Shown in pieces: positions 7,753 to 15,970 of a stretch of DNA of 16,759 nt. The stretch lies in NCBI GenBank assembly GCA_029932675.1, contig JAOZPP010000077.1, positions 1-16,759 on the forward strand, in the 5' to 3' direction. The stretch comes from a bacterium (lineage in GTDB: Bacteria > SM23-81 > DAOVCL01). The notes beneath the pieces are model-generated. The model was not told the DNA's origin and did not search any database. It saw nothing but the letters and a program-made list of their open reading frames with translations. How positions within the stretch are numbered: the first letter of the stretch is position 1; the number at the start of each line of letters is the position of its first letter. The translations under genes and the position numbers were made by a program.

Positions 7753-8880
7753 ATGAGACGAATGGACGAGCCTCCAAAGATGGGGAAGGTCGACCTGGGG
7801 TTAGTGATTCCCTTGGTCCTGCTCCTGGCTATAGGGACAATCGTTGTCTTTAGCTCCAGCTCATCGTTGACCCAACAGCCAAAATTTGGCTACGACTCCA
7901 CCTACTTCCTCCGCCGTCACATCTTTAAGCTGTTTATCGGCATCTGTGCACTGATGTTAACCTTGAGAGTAAACTATCGTTGGTTTAGGAGACAGATCCC
8001 TTTATTTTTAGCGATTAGCTTAATTCTTTTAGCCTTGATGGTGCTCTTCAAGATGGGAAGATGGCTGAGGATAGGGCCCATCTCGTTTCAACCCTCAGAG
8101 TTGGCCAAATTCTCTATTGTTCTCTACCTGGCTGATTTCCTGGAGAGGAAAGGGAAGGTGATAGGGGAACTGAGCCGCGGGCTTCTCCCCCCCCTCCTTG
8201 TGGTGGGGGTGGCCTTCGTCTTGGTGGCACTTGAACCTGACTTTAGCACGGCCTTTGTGATTCTCTCTCTGGCTGGAGTAATGCTTTTTTTGGGGGGGGC
8301 GAGGATTCGTCATCTCCTGGCCATCGCCCTTTCCTTTCTACCCGTTTTCTTCCTCTTTATCCATAAGGTTGATTATCGGGCGAACAGGATATGGGCCTTT
8401 CTCCATCCTTTGCAAGACACCAAGAGGGCGGGCTATCAGCTTCACCAGTCCCTTATCTCCTTAGGTTCTGGCGGGCTGTTAGGCACTGGTTTAGGGGAGG
8501 GAAAGGAGAAGCTCTTCTTCCTCCCCCAGCCCCATACCGATTTTATCCTCTCCTCCATAGGGGAGGAGTTAGGCTTTTTGGGGATTTTTTTTGTTTTTCT
8601 GCTTTTTCTCCTCTTCCTGGTGAGGGGAATTAGAGCCTCTGTCCATGCCCCCGATCTTTATGGTTCCTTCTTAGGGTTGGGACTGGTAATGATGGTTGGT
8701 TTAGGGTTCTTTCTCAATGTTGGAGTGGCCTGTGGTAAGTTGCCGACCACAGGTCTCCCCCTCCCCTTCATTAGTTACGGAGGTTCTTCCCTCCTCTTCT
8801 GTCTGATGGGGAGCGGGATTTTGCTCCAGCTATCTAAGAGGGGAAGAAAAAGCTGGTTCCCCCGATTTAACAGGGAGTAG
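7753..8880 (+). CDS. ftsW: SEDS-family septal peptidoglycan glycosyltransferase FtsW
   Basis: FtsW polymerises lipid II into glycan strands at the division septum, together with a class B penicillin-binding protein (FtsI), which is not encoded in this window. The 375-residue protein has a hydrophobic profile of about ten membrane segments. Family motifs are WLRIGPISFQPSELAKF (104-120), LEPDFSTA (160-167), the large-loop motif HTDFILSSIGEELG (261-274) containing Asp263, the position thought to be catalytic in SEDS enzymes, and LPTTGLPLPFISYGGSS (330-346). FtsW is preferred over RodA because of its position between murD and murG, though motif content alone does not settle this. The start is uncertain: ATG 7753 has only a weak purine run before it, and ATG 7762 or 7780 in the same frame are alternatives. 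The C-terminus is short and basic. Confidence 0.94.
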   Translation: MRRMDEPPKMGKVDLGLVIPLVLLLAIGTIVVFSSSSSLTQQPKFGYDSTYFLRRHIFKLFIGICALMLTLRVNYRWFRRQIPLFLAISLILLALMVLFKMGRWLRIGPISFQPSELAKFSIVLYLADFLERKGKVIGELSRGLLPPLLVVGVAFVLVALEPDFSTAFVILSLAGVMLFLGGARIRHLLAIALSFLPVFFLFIHKVDYRANRIWAFLHPLQDTKRAGYQLHQSLISLGSGGLLGTGLGEGKEKLFFLPQPHTDFILSSIGEELGFLGIFFVFLLFLLFLVRGIRASVHAPDLYGSFLGLGLVMMVGLGFFLNVGVACGKLPTTGLPLPFISYGGSSLLFCLMGSGILLQLSKRGRKSWFPRFNRE

Positions 8881-8967
8881 TGCTTCATTGGGAACAAAAC
8901 GGATGAAAGCCCCTGGATTATGTTGATGGAGCACCAATCATCCAAAAAGAGGAGAGGTAGCGTCACT

Positions 8968-8973
8968 GGAAGG
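8968..8973 (+). promoter_or_regulatory. Ribosome binding site fixing the murG start
   Basis: GGAAGG lies seven bases before ATG 8981. This supports the start that gives a 14-residue N-terminal extension before RVIIAAGGTGGH, rather than the GTG codon at 9023, which has no Shine-Dalgarno sequence. Confidence 0.6.
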
Positions 8974-8980
8974 TCTTCGC

Positions 8981-10093
8981 ATGCTCACATCTGGTGGGGG
9001 TTCGCCTAACCCTGCAGTAAGGGTGATAATCGCTGCCGGGGGAACTGGTGGTCATCTCTTTCCGGCTTTGGCTTTGGCTGAGGGGCTTCGAGAGAGAGGG
9101 GCAAGGGTTCTTTTCGTGGGTAGGAAGAAAGGAATGGAGGCCAAGTTATTGAATGGAAAAGGGTTTAGGTTGGCAAAGATAAGCTCATCTGCCTTGAAAA
9201 GGGGATTCTCCTTGACCACTCCCCTCCTTCCATTTGTGGTGGCTAAGGGGATACGGGAATCGTTATCCATCTTCAGGGAATTCCACCCCCGGGTAGTGGT
9301 GGGAATGGGTGGATATGTTAGCTTTCCCCTTTGCTTGGCAGCCAGGGTGAGAGATATCCCTATCCTCCTCCAGGAACAGAACCTTTTGCCCGGACTAACC
9401 AACAGGCTTTTGGCTCCCCTGGCTACAGAGGTCTGTTTAAGTTTCCCTGAGTCAAGGAGATATCTGAAAGGGAGATCGGTGAGGGTAACAGGGAATCCAG
9501 TGCGGGGGCTAAGGAGATGGGGGAGGAAGGAGGCTCGCCAGGAATTGGGTTTAGGGGGAAGCCAAAAGGTGCTGCTTGTTTTGGGGGGCAGTCAGGGGGC
9601 ACACTCCCTGAATCTGGCCATAGGGGCCTCCTTAGACGCCCTTTTGAGAAGGGGTATAGGCCTGATCTGGCAGACAGGAAAGAGGGACTACCAATGGGCA
9701 AAGGAGAGGACAAGGGGGTTGCAGGTTAAAGTCGAACCGTTTTTTGATGATATGGGTTTGATCTATTCAGCCGCGGATCTGGTAATGAGCAGGGCAGGTG
9801 GTTCCACGATAGCGGAGATCACCCTTTTGGGAAAGCCTTCAATCCTTGTCCCCTACCCCTTTTCCACCGGTGGGCATCAAAGGTTGAATGCCCAGGCCTT
9901 GGTGAGGAGGGGAGCAGCCCAAGTCTTAGAGGACAGGGACCTCACCGGAGAGGCTTTGGTGGGGTTAGTAATCCCCCTTTTAGGGGATGAGAAGAGGTTA
10001 AGGGGGATGGCCAATGCTGCAGCCCAAATGGCCAAACCGGGAGCCACGAAAGACCTGATGGACTCCGTTCTCAGGTTAGCCAATGCTCGATAG
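8981..10093 (+). CDS. murG: UDP-GlcNAc--lipid I N-acetylglucosaminyltransferase
   Basis: MurG adds GlcNAc to lipid I to make lipid II, as a peripheral protein on the cytoplasmic membrane face. The 370-residue protein shows the GT-B fold signatures of the family. The N-domain has AAGGTGGHLFPALALAE (18-34), with GGTGGH at 20-25, followed by GMGGYVS (108-114) and LLQEQNLLPG (129-138). The C-domain has VTGNPVR (169-175), LGGSQGA (201-207), the donor-binding RAGGSTIAEI (271-280) and STGGHQRLNAQAL (295-307). A 100-base gap separates it from ftsW and contains no convincing gene. Its stop codon overlaps the start of murC by 11 bases, suggesting coupled translation. Confidence 0.97.
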   Translation: MLTSGGGSPNPAVRVIIAAGGTGGHLFPALALAEGLRERGARVLFVGRKKGMEAKLLNGKGFRLAKISSSALKRGFSLTTPLLPFVVAKGIRESLSIFREFHPRVVVGMGGYVSFPLCLAARVRDIPILLQEQNLLPGLTNRLLAPLATEVCLSFPESRRYLKGRSVRVTGNPVRGLRRWGRKEARQELGLGGSQKVLLVLGGSQGAHSLNLAIGASLDALLRRGIGLIWQTGKRDYQWAKERTRGLQVKVEPFFDDMGLIYSAADLVMSRAGGSTIAEITLLGKPSILVPYPFSTGGHQRLNAQALVRRGAAQVLEDRDLTGEALVGLVIPLLGDEKRLRGMANAAAQMAKPGATKDLMDSVLRLANAR

Positions 10094-11465
10094 GCGATTC
10101 AGAAAGATAAAGAGGCTCCATCTGGTGGGAATTGGGGGTATTGGGATGAGCGGGATTGCCGAGATCTTGCTCAACATGGGATATCAGGTTACGGGGTCCG
10201 ATCTAAGAGCTACCCCCATCACTGAGAGGTTATCCAAACTTGGGGCCAAAATAATTTATGAACATCGAGGCCAGAACCTTGCGGGGGCAGATGTGGTGGT
10301 CATTTCCTCGGCAATAGAGGATTCAAACCCTGAGGTGAAGGCAGCCCGCTCCCAAGGGATCCCCCTAATTAGGAGGGCGGAGATGCTTGGTGAGTTAATG
10401 AGGATGAAGTTTGGGGTAGCTGTTGCTGGAACCCATGGTAAGACCACCACCACCTCGATGATTGGGGAGGTGCTTACTGGAGGAGGCTTTGACCCGACCA
10501 TCGTTGTCGGGGGAAGGGTGATAGCCCTAGGAACAAATGCCCTCTTAGGGAAGGGAGATTACTTCGTAGCCGAGGCCGATGAGTTCGATCGCTCCTTCTT
10601 GAGGCTTATTCCTACAATTGCAGTGATTACCACTTTGGAGGCTGAGCATATGGACTGTTATACCAGCCTCGGGGACCTCAAATCTGCCTTTGTGGAGTTT
10701 GCCAACAAGGTTCCCTTTTATGGGTCGGTAATCCTTTGCTTAGATGAACCCAGCCTACAGGATATCATCCCTCAAGTGGAGAGGGAACTTATTACCTATG
10801 GCCTCAACCCTAAAGCCGATATCCGGGGAGAAAGGCTTCGTTTCCGGAGGTCAGAGAGCCGCTTTTTCGTCCGTAAGGGCAGGGAGCTCTTGGGGGAGGT
10901 AAAGCTGCAGGTTCCTGGGGGGCATAATGTAAAGAATGCCTTAGCAGCCGTTGCCTTGGGACTGGATTTGGAGATCCCCTTCTCTCAAATAGCCTCGTCA
11001 CTGGAGGGTTTTAAGGGGGTTCATCGGAGGTTTGAAATAAAAGGGGAGAGGAAGGGAGTGATGGTTGTCGACGACTATGCCCACCACCCCACTGAGATAG
11101 AAGCTACCCTAAAGGCAGCCAAGGAAGGATGGAGGAGGAGGATAGTAGCCGTATTTCAACCCCATCTCTTTACCCGCACCAGGGACTTCTCCCGTCACTT
11201 TGGGGAGGCGTTAAGCAGTTCAGATGTCTTGGTGGTGACCGAGATCTATCCAGCCAGGGAGAAGCCGATCGAAGGGGTGTCTGGGGAGTTGGTGGCTCAG
11301 GCAGCAAAGGATTTTGGCCATAGTTCTGTCCACTGGGTTCCTTCTAAGGAGGATCTCCCCTCCTTTTTAAGCAAACTGGTAAAAAAGGGAGATATGGTAA
11401 TTACCATGGGAGCTGGAGACGTCTGGAGGGTGGGGGAGGAGCTTCTTGAGCTGTTGCGGGGATGA
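10083..11465 (+). CDS. murC: UDP-N-acetylmuramate--L-alanine ligase
   Basis: MurC adds L-alanine to UDP-MurNAc with ATP, the first step of stem-peptide assembly in the cytoplasm. The 460-residue protein carries all family landmarks: GIGGIGMSGIAE (16-27) in the N-domain, the P-loop AGTHGKTTTT (115-124), ADEFDRSF (165-172), the substrate segment GGHNVKNALAA (279-289), DDYAHHPTE (330-338), FQPHLFTRT (358-366) and MGAGDVW (442-448). The ATG at 10083 lies inside the last codons of murG, so no independent promoter is expected. The stop region, GATGA at 11461-11465, also provides an ATG for a possible short ORF that bridges to murB. Confidence 0.97.
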   Translation: MLDRRFRKIKRLHLVGIGGIGMSGIAEILLNMGYQVTGSDLRATPITERLSKLGAKIIYEHRGQNLAGADVVVISSAIEDSNPEVKAARSQGIPLIRRAEMLGELMRMKFGVAVAGTHGKTTTTSMIGEVLTGGGFDPTIVVGGRVIALGTNALLGKGDYFVAEADEFDRSFLRLIPTIAVITTLEAEHMDCYTSLGDLKSAFVEFANKVPFYGSVILCLDEPSLQDIIPQVERELITYGLNPKADIRGERLRFRRSESRFFVRKGRELLGEVKLQVPGGHNVKNALAAVALGLDLEIPFSQIASSLEGFKGVHRRFEIKGERKGVMVVDDYAHHPTEIEATLKAAKEGWRRRIVAVFQPHLFTRTRDFSRHFGEALSSSDVLVVTEIYPAREKPIEGVSGELVAQAAKDFGHSSVHWVPSKEDLPSFLSKLVKKGDMVITMGAGDVWRVGEELLELLRG

Positions 11466-11557
11466 AAAAAGTTTTTCGGAATCAGTTATTTCACCCTTCG
11501 CGGTGGTTTCTCATGGTGGCATTTTCTGTGATTAGGGGGTGTACCCTGTGGAGTTAG
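11462..11557 (+). CDS. Possible 31-residue small membrane peptide bridging murC and murB
   Basis: ATG 11462 overlaps the murC stop as ATGA, and GCGGGG lies just before it. The frame runs to TAG 11555-11557, past both candidate murB starts. The peptide begins MKKVFRNQLF, is basic at the N-terminus, and has a hydrophobic stretch around residues 16-24 (WFLMVAFSV), like a very small inner-membrane peptide or a leader. It fills the 73-base gap between murC and murB, where other junctions in the 3' half of the cluster overlap or abut. It could equally be the remnant of a lost gene, or chance. No family is recognised. Confidence 0.25.
   Translation: MKKVFRNQLFHPSRWFLMVAFSVIRGCTLWS
11534..11539 (+). 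promoter_or_regulatory. Ribosome binding site for murB
   Basis: AGGGGG overlaps the first base of the GTG at 11539 but lies eight bases before the GTG at 11548. It therefore favours 11548 as the real initiation codon. Confidence 0.4.
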
Positions 11558-12447
11558 GAGAACTCGCTGAGCGACTAAAGGGAGGTATCACCATAGGGGC
11601 ATCCCTCTCCTCCTACACCTCATTTGGCTTGGGTGGATGGATAGGTCTTCTGGCCGAGCCAGAGGATGAAGGGGATGTGGAAAATATCCTTGAATATGCT
11701 CGTCAGGAGGGAATGGAGGTGCTCGTGTTGGGGATGGGGACAAACCTCTTAGCGCGGGATGGAGGTTTTCCTGGAGTGGTGATTAGGTGCGGCCTAAGGT
11801 TTAAAGGCATCCATCCTACCCCGGATGGAATAGAGGTGATGGCCGGAACAAGGGGGAGGGAGGTTCTCGACTACTGTAGGGAAAATGGCCTTCAGGGGAT
11901 GGAGTTCGCCACGGGCATCCCCGGGACCATCGGGGGGATGGTAAAGACCAACGCGGGGGCGTTTGGTGGGGAGATGGGAGACATCGTGCAGAAAATTAAA
12001 GGGTTAAGCTTCGATGGAAGTTGGCGAGAATTAGGAAGGGATGAACTCAGATTCGCATACAGATCATCCAATCTGCCAAAGAATTTTATCATCACCAGGG
12101 TTTGGCTGAACTTGGCCAAGGGGAAGAAGTGGATGATCAGGAAGCTGATGAGTAGATATCTCAGGCTTAAATCCGCTACCCAACCCCTCTCCGAGAAAAG
12201 CGCGGGTTGTATCTTCAAGAATCCCTCTCAGGCTCCAGCGGCAAAGCTCATCGAAGAGGTGGGGGGAAAAGGGATGAGGGTGGGAGATGCTATGGTCTCC
12301 CCTCTCCATGCGAACTTCATCATTAACTTAGGGGGGGCTACGGCCTCCCAGGTCTTACATCTAATCGATGAGATCAGGGAGAGGGTGAAAAGGGCCTTCG
12401 GGGTGGATTTGGAGTTAGAGGTTGAGGTTGTGGGGAGGGAGAAGTGA
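11539..12447 (+). CDS. murB: UDP-N-acetylenolpyruvoylglucosamine reductase
   Basis: MurB reduces UDP-GlcNAc-enolpyruvate to UDP-MurNAc using NADPH and bound FAD. The 302-residue length fits the shorter (type II) MurB group. FAD-binding motifs are present: SFGLGG (28-33), GMGTNLLARD (65-74), and FATGIPGTIGGMVKTNAGAFGGE (123-145, quoted as separate blocks: FATGIPGTIGG then MVKTNAGAFGGE). YRSSNL (174-179) follows, then SAGCIFKNP (221-229) and SPLHANFIIN (254-263). In the SAGxxFKNP motif the proton-donor position, usually Ser, is Cys224. The start codon is GTG, either 11539 or 11548; the latter is better spaced (8 bases) from AGGGGG at 11534-11539 and would give a protein three residues shorter. 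An upstream in-frame stop at 11533-11535 excludes longer forms. Its end overlaps the ftsQ start by four bases. Confidence 0.96.
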   Translation: MYPVELGELAERLKGGITIGASLSSYTSFGLGGWIGLLAEPEDEGDVENILEYARQEGMEVLVLGMGTNLLARDGGFPGVVIRCGLRFKGIHPTPDGIEVMAGTRGREVLDYCRENGLQGMEFATGIPGTIGGMVKTNAGAFGGEMGDIVQKIKGLSFDGSWRELGRDELRFAYRSSNLPKNFIITRVWLNLAKGKKWMIRKLMSRYLRLKSATQPLSEKSAGCIFKNPSQAPAAKLIEEVGGKGMRVGDAMVSPLHANFIINLGGATASQVLHLIDEIRERVKRAFGVDLELEVEVVGREK

Positions 12448-13133
12448 TCAGGGGTGGAGCATTTATAAAAGTCCTGCTCGGCCTCTCCTTCTCTCTGGGT
12501 TTGGTCTGTCTACTCAGTAACTGGGCGCTTAAATCCTCTTATTTTCGCATTCAACAGATTAGGGTAGAGGGAAACCTGCTCTTGGACCAAGATGAGATCC
12601 TCCGAGTTGCTCAGGTGGCCAAGGGAGAGAATATCTTCCGGTTTGATGGTTCAGGGATAGAGGCCAAATTGGAAGCCAATCCCTTGGTAAAGAGGGTAAA
12701 ACTTCTCAAAAGGCCCCCCCATTTAATAGAGATTAAGGTTGTGGAGAAAGCCCCCCTCTTCTTGGTGAATAAAGGGGGAGGCTTGCTTGTGCAAGGGGAT
12801 GGTTTCACTATCCTACCCCATTCCCGCATTGACCTGCCGATTCTCAGTGGGGCAGATGAATTGGGAGAAAGATATGCAAAGGATCTTATTCTCTGGATAA
12901 GGGCCACGCACCCTCCTCTTTTGGATATGGTCTCTCAGATAGGGTGGAAGGGGGGGATCACCCTGTGGTTACAGAATGGATGCCGGGTTGCTTTGGGAGC
13001 AGGGAACTTCGGAGAGAAGATCTCTCATCTGAGAAGGCTTTTAGCCCTTATGAAAGATGCTGGGGATAATCCAAGGTTTATCGATCTCAGGTTCAGGGAT
13101 CAGGCTGTAGTGAGTAAAAAGGGAAGGCTATAG
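12444..13133 (+). CDS. ftsQ: Cell division protein FtsQ/DivIB (POTRA domain)
   Basis: FtsQ is a bitopic membrane protein linking early divisome parts to FtsL/FtsB and FtsW/FtsI. The 229-residue protein has a short basic cytoplasmic tip, one membrane segment at about residues 8-28, and then a POTRA-type domain at about 34-102. That domain opens with FRIQQIRVEGNLLLDQDEIL and continues with NPLVKRVKLLKRPPHLIEIKVVEKAP in two halves (NPLVKRVKLLKRPP, then HLIEIKVVEKAP). The rest is the FtsQ beta-domain, including FIDLRFRDQAVV near the end. The start is GTG 12444, overlapping the murB stop as GTGA, with GGGAGG at 12433-12438. Sequence similarity in this family is low, so the call rests on topology, the POTRA pattern and its position between murB and ftsA. 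There is no ddl gene in front of it. Confidence 0.9.
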   Translation: MIRGGAFIKVLLGLSFSLGLVCLLSNWALKSSYFRIQQIRVEGNLLLDQDEILRVAQVAKGENIFRFDGSGIEAKLEANPLVKRVKLLKRPPHLIEIKVVEKAPLFLVNKGGGLLVQGDGFTILPHSRIDLPILSGADELGERYAKDLILWIRATHPPLLDMVSQIGWKGGITLWLQNGCRVALGAGNFGEKISHLRRLLALMKDAGDNPRFIDLRFRDQAVVSKKGRL

Positions 13134-14366
13134 ATGGAAGACGAGGAGATATTGGTTGGTCTGGATATAGGAACGACTAAGGTGGAGGCCATAATAGCCA
13201 AGGACCTTGGGGAGGGGGAGTTTGATGTGATTGGGGTGGGAGTTTCCCCTTCTGAGGGGTTGAAGAAGGGAGTTGTGGTGAACCTGGAGAAGACCGTAGA
13301 GTCCATAACAAAGGCGGTGCGAGATGCTGAGCTTATGGCCGGGCTCAAGGTAGACTCAGTTTTTGCGGGAATTGCTGGGGATCACATCAGGAGCCTGAAC
13401 AGCAGAGGGGTCATCGCCATCTCTGAGCCCCATAACGAGGTGACCAAAAGGGATGTGGAGAGGGTGATAGAGGCGGCTAAGGCAGTGGCTATTCCGATGG
13501 ATAGGGAGGTGCTGCATGTTCTTCCCTTGGAGTTCTGGGTTGATGATCAACCAGGGATCAAGGACCCTGTGGGGATGATGGGGGTAAGATTAGAGGTGGA
13601 GGTACATATAGTGACTGGGGCGGTAACATCGGCACAAAATATATATCGAAGCATAAGGAAAGCTGGTCTTAAGGTGGACGATCTGGTCCTCCAACCTTTG
13701 GCCTCCAGCTATGCGGTTCTCTCTCCAGATGAGAAGAAATTAGGGGTGGCCCTTATCGATATCGGGGGGGGAACAGCGGATATAGCCATCTTTTATGATG
13801 GTTGTATAAGGCACACGGCAGTCGTTGGTTGGGGTGGAGAGAACGTCACTAAGGATATAGCCATTGGTCTCCGGACACCCTTAGAGCAGGCCGAGAGGAT
13901 AAAGAGGAATTATGGCTCTGCCCTTCCCTCACTGGTGGAGCCAGATGAGCAGATAGATGTGCCTGGCGTTGGCGGGAGGGAACCAAGACCAGTTTCCAGA
14001 AGGATTTTAGCCCAGATAATAGAGCCAAGGGTGGAGGAAATATTTACCCTCGCCCTTAGGGAGATCAGGAGAAGCGATTTCGCAGACCTACTTGCTGCTG
14101 GGGTTGTCCTCACCGGGGGAGCATCGATAATGGAAGGTATGGCTGAACTGGCCGAACAGGTCTTCGATATGCCAGCCAAGGTGGGAACTCCTGTTGCCCC
14201 GGGGGGATTAACCGATTTAGTCTCCAGTCCCATCCATGCCACTGGGTTGGGATTGATAAAGTGGGGCCTTCAGTCCCCAAAGGAGCGGAGAAGATCCAGA
14301 CTGAATAACGGATTGTTTGAGAAGATTCTTAAAATCATGAAAGGTTGGTTTAAGGAATACTTCTAA
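13134..14366 (+). CDS. ftsA: Cell division protein FtsA, actin-like membrane tether of FtsZ
   Basis: FtsA binds ATP, polymerises on the inner membrane, anchors FtsZ and recruits later divisome proteins. The 410-residue protein has the actin-fold phosphate motifs GLDIGTTK (9-16) and [12 protein letters not shown] (208-219), and the adenosine motif VVLTGGAS (324-331). The insertion characteristic of FtsA (subdomain 1C) is present at about 84-160, with [11 protein letters not shown] and [11 protein letters not shown]. The C-terminus ([19 protein letters not shown], 392-410) is an amphipathic helix rich in aromatic and basic residues, as expected for membrane targeting. The ATG directly follows the ftsQ stop with no gap, and GGGAAGG (13121-13127) is well spaced. 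A proline/arginine-rich linker (273-288) precedes the third quarter of the protein. Confidence 0.97.
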   Translation: MEDEEILVGLDIGTTKVEAIIAKDLGEGEFDVIGVGVSPSEGLKKGVVVNLEKTVESITKAVRDAELMAGLKVDSVFAGIAGDHIRSLNSRGVIAISEPHNEVTKRDVERVIEAAKAVAIPMDREVLHVLPLEFWVDDQPGIKDPVGMMGVRLEVEVHIVTGAVTSAQNIYRSIRKAGLKVDDLVLQPLASSYAVLSPDEKKLGVALIDIGGGTADIAIFYDGCIRHTAVVGWGGENVTKDIAIGLRTPLEQAERIKRNYGSALPSLVEPDEQIDVPGVGGREPRPVSRRILAQIIEPRVEEIFTLALREIRRSDFADLLAAGVVLTGGASIMEGMAELAEQVFDMPAKVGTPVAPGGLTDLVSSPIHATGLGLIKWGLQSPKERRRSRLNNGLFEKILKIMKGWFKEYF

Positions 14367-14385
14367 GTTATCTAACCCAAGGGAG

Positions 14386-14390
14386 GGAGG
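14386..14390 (+). promoter_or_regulatory. Strong ribosome binding site of ftsZ
   Basis: The run GGGAGGGAGGAGAG directly before ATG 14395 offers two overlapping Shine-Dalgarno sites (ending at 14386 and 14390). This is the richest purine leader in the cluster and fits the high FtsZ amount that cells need. Confidence 0.6.
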
Positions 14391-14394
14391 AGAG

Positions 14395-15546
14395 ATGAAG
14401 TTTAAGTTAGACGAAGAGGTGAATATCGGGGCAAAGATGAAGGTGATCGGAGTAGGAGGGGCTGGCGGAAATGCTGTAAACAGGATGATAGATGCTGATC
14501 TTCAGGGAGTGGAATTCATTACTGCTAATACAGATCTTCAGGTCCTGGAGAGGACAAAAGCCCCCCGGAAGATTCAGCTCGGGGCTAGGTTAACCAAAGG
14601 TCTGGGGGCTGGTTCTGATCCGGAGATAGGGAGAAAGGCCATTGAGGAGGAGAGGGAGTTGGTCGAAGAGGCGCTTGCGGGAGCCGATATGGTCTTTATC
14701 ACCGCCGGGATGGGAGGAGGTACGGGGACTGGAGCCAGTCCAGTTATTGCGGAGATCTCCAAACAATTGGGCTCCCTCACTGTGGGAGTGGTTACCAAAC
14801 CTTTCGGTTTTGAGGGGAAGAAGAGGATGGAGAGGGCAGAGAGGGGGATTGAAGAGTTAAAGGAGAAGGTTGATACCCTGATCGTCATCCCCAATCAAAG
14901 GCTGATCACCCTTGTATCCAAAGAGACCTCCCTTTTAGATGCTTTCAAACTTGCCGATGAGGTCCTCCTGCGAGCAACCAAAGGGATCTCTGATCTGATT
15001 ACTATCCCCGGCCTTATCAACCTGGACTTCGCCGATGTGCGGACGGTGATGTCAGAAATGGGAGATGCCCTGATGGGGACGGGTACTGGTAGCGGAGAGG
15101 GGAGATCAAAAGAAGCTGCTCAAGCAGCCATCTCCTGTCCGCTTCTGGATGAAGCCTCCATCGCTGGAGCCAAGGGTCTGCTGATAAATATAACCGGAGG
15201 CACAGATCTCTCCCTAAATGAGGTAAGTGAGGCTACCTCGGTCATTCAGGAGGCAGCCGGACCTGAGGCCAACATAATATTTGGGGCAGTTATAGAGGAA
15301 GATACTACAGAGGAGGTGAGGGTAACGGTCATCGCCACCGGGTTGAACCGGGCGCCCCTCACCTCTAAGCCAGAGCCGAAGGTAGTGGATTTTCACAGTC
15401 CGAAAATTCATTACATGGAGAGGCCCGCATATATTAGGAATAAGAGAACAGAGGAGGTGGAGGAAGAGCTCAAAAAGGAACCCTTTGGCGCATTCAGCCC
15501 AGATGATCTGGAGGTTCCTACTTTTTTAAGAAAACAGATGGATTAG
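14395..15546 (+). CDS. ftsZ: Cell division GTPase FtsZ
   Basis: FtsZ is the tubulin-like GTPase that forms the Z-ring at midcell. In this 383-residue protein, [11 protein letters not shown] (19-29), NTDLQVL (45-51) and the tubulin signature GGGTGTG (107-113) form the GTP site. The T7 synergy loop [11 protein letters not shown] (209-219) carries the catalytic Asp211 and Asp214 needed to hydrolyse GTP in the neighbouring subunit. A short acidic/basic linker (about 325-365) leads to the conserved C-terminal peptide [14 protein letters not shown] (370-383), which binds FtsA. It directly follows ftsA (28-base gap) and is the last gene of the cluster. No convincing intrinsic terminator follows at once; the nearest T-run hairpin is at 16072-16090. 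Confidence 0.98.
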   Translation: MKFKLDEEVNIGAKMKVIGVGGAGGNAVNRMIDADLQGVEFITANTDLQVLERTKAPRKIQLGARLTKGLGAGSDPEIGRKAIEEERELVEEALAGADMVFITAGMGGGTGTGASPVIAEISKQLGSLTVGVVTKPFGFEGKKRMERAERGIEELKEKVDTLIVIPNQRLITLVSKETSLLDAFKLADEVLLRATKGISDLITIPGLINLDFADVRTVMSEMGDALMGTGTGSGEGRSKEAAQAAISCPLLDEASIAGAKGLLINITGGTDLSLNEVSEATSVIQEAAGPEANIIFGAVIEEDTTEEVRVTVIATGLNRAPLTSKPEPKVVDFHSPKIHYMERPAYIRNKRTEEVEEELKKEPFGAFSPDDLEVPTFLRKQMD

Positions 15547-15970
15547 CTGCAGTGGCCGGCAGCAACACTGATAAACGACTTCCTCTGGAGAGAAGGTAAA
15601 CAATTTCTTTCATTCTTGATTTATTTAACACTTATGGTGGGCTGGAGGTTTCCGCATTTTCCCGTGGCTTTGTGTGGAGGCTAAAGGCCCACCCTCACTT
15701 TTCCCTGATCCTGTAATCTGTTACGATTAAGAGATGATAACTTCAACAGGGAGATTGGACAAGGCTTTCGATTTTTTGACATAGTTCAATTTCTGACTCT
15801 GCTGTAAAAAGGGTTGTTTTAGCTTTGAATTTAAACTTAATATCCTCTATACCTGGACTTTGGCCATTTCATCTAGCAATTCAAGAACAGTAGATTTGAC
15901 TGAAGAGTAAATGCTTTAAGGTAGAACTGGCCAAGAGGGAAACTTCCTGTAAGGTAAGGTTTTATCAATT
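15547..15970. other. AT-rich intergenic region after ftsZ with a long-range inverted repeat
   Basis: No convincing gene is present in these 424 bases, and the sequence is visibly AT-richer than the cluster. GGTGGGC (15636-15642) is complementary to GCCCACC (15687-15693), with 44 bases between, enclosing weaker pairings such as CCGC with GTGG. On the - strand about 41 stop-free codons (15868-15743) have protein-like composition (EDIKFKFKAK) but no start codon. The stretch joins the conserved cluster to a decayed transposase and may be accessory DNA. Confidence 0.5.
15636..15693 (+). ncRNA. Candidate structured element closed by a 7-bp stem
   Basis: GGTGGGC and GCCCACC form a perfect 7-bp closing stem (plus one G-U pair), with a 44-base interior that is G-rich and contains a CTTT/AAAG pair (around 15668-15686) and CCGC/GTGG. 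No known riboswitch consensus is recognised. It could be an RNA fold in the 3' untranslated region of ftsZ, an end structure of a small mobile element, or chance. Confidence 0.15.

Noticed and set aside
8920-9009. Short ORF in the ftsW-murG gap overlapping the murG start (begins MLMEHQSSKK)
   Set aside because: No ribosome binding site, low-complexity basic composition, and it conflicts with the well-supported murG start.
12444-12447. A ddl gene between murB and ftsQ, as in many dcw clusters
   Set aside because: murB and ftsQ overlap by four bases, so there is no room for it.
15546-15570. Hairpins GCTGC/GCAGC and CAGTG/CACTG right after the ftsZ stop
   Set aside because: They are mutually exclusive, short, and not followed by a T-run, so a terminator is not supported.
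15776-15808. TTGACA at 15776-15781 as a -35 promoter box with TGTAAA downstream
   Set aside because: The spacing to the only -10-like hexamer is about 21 bases and no gene follows on the + strand.
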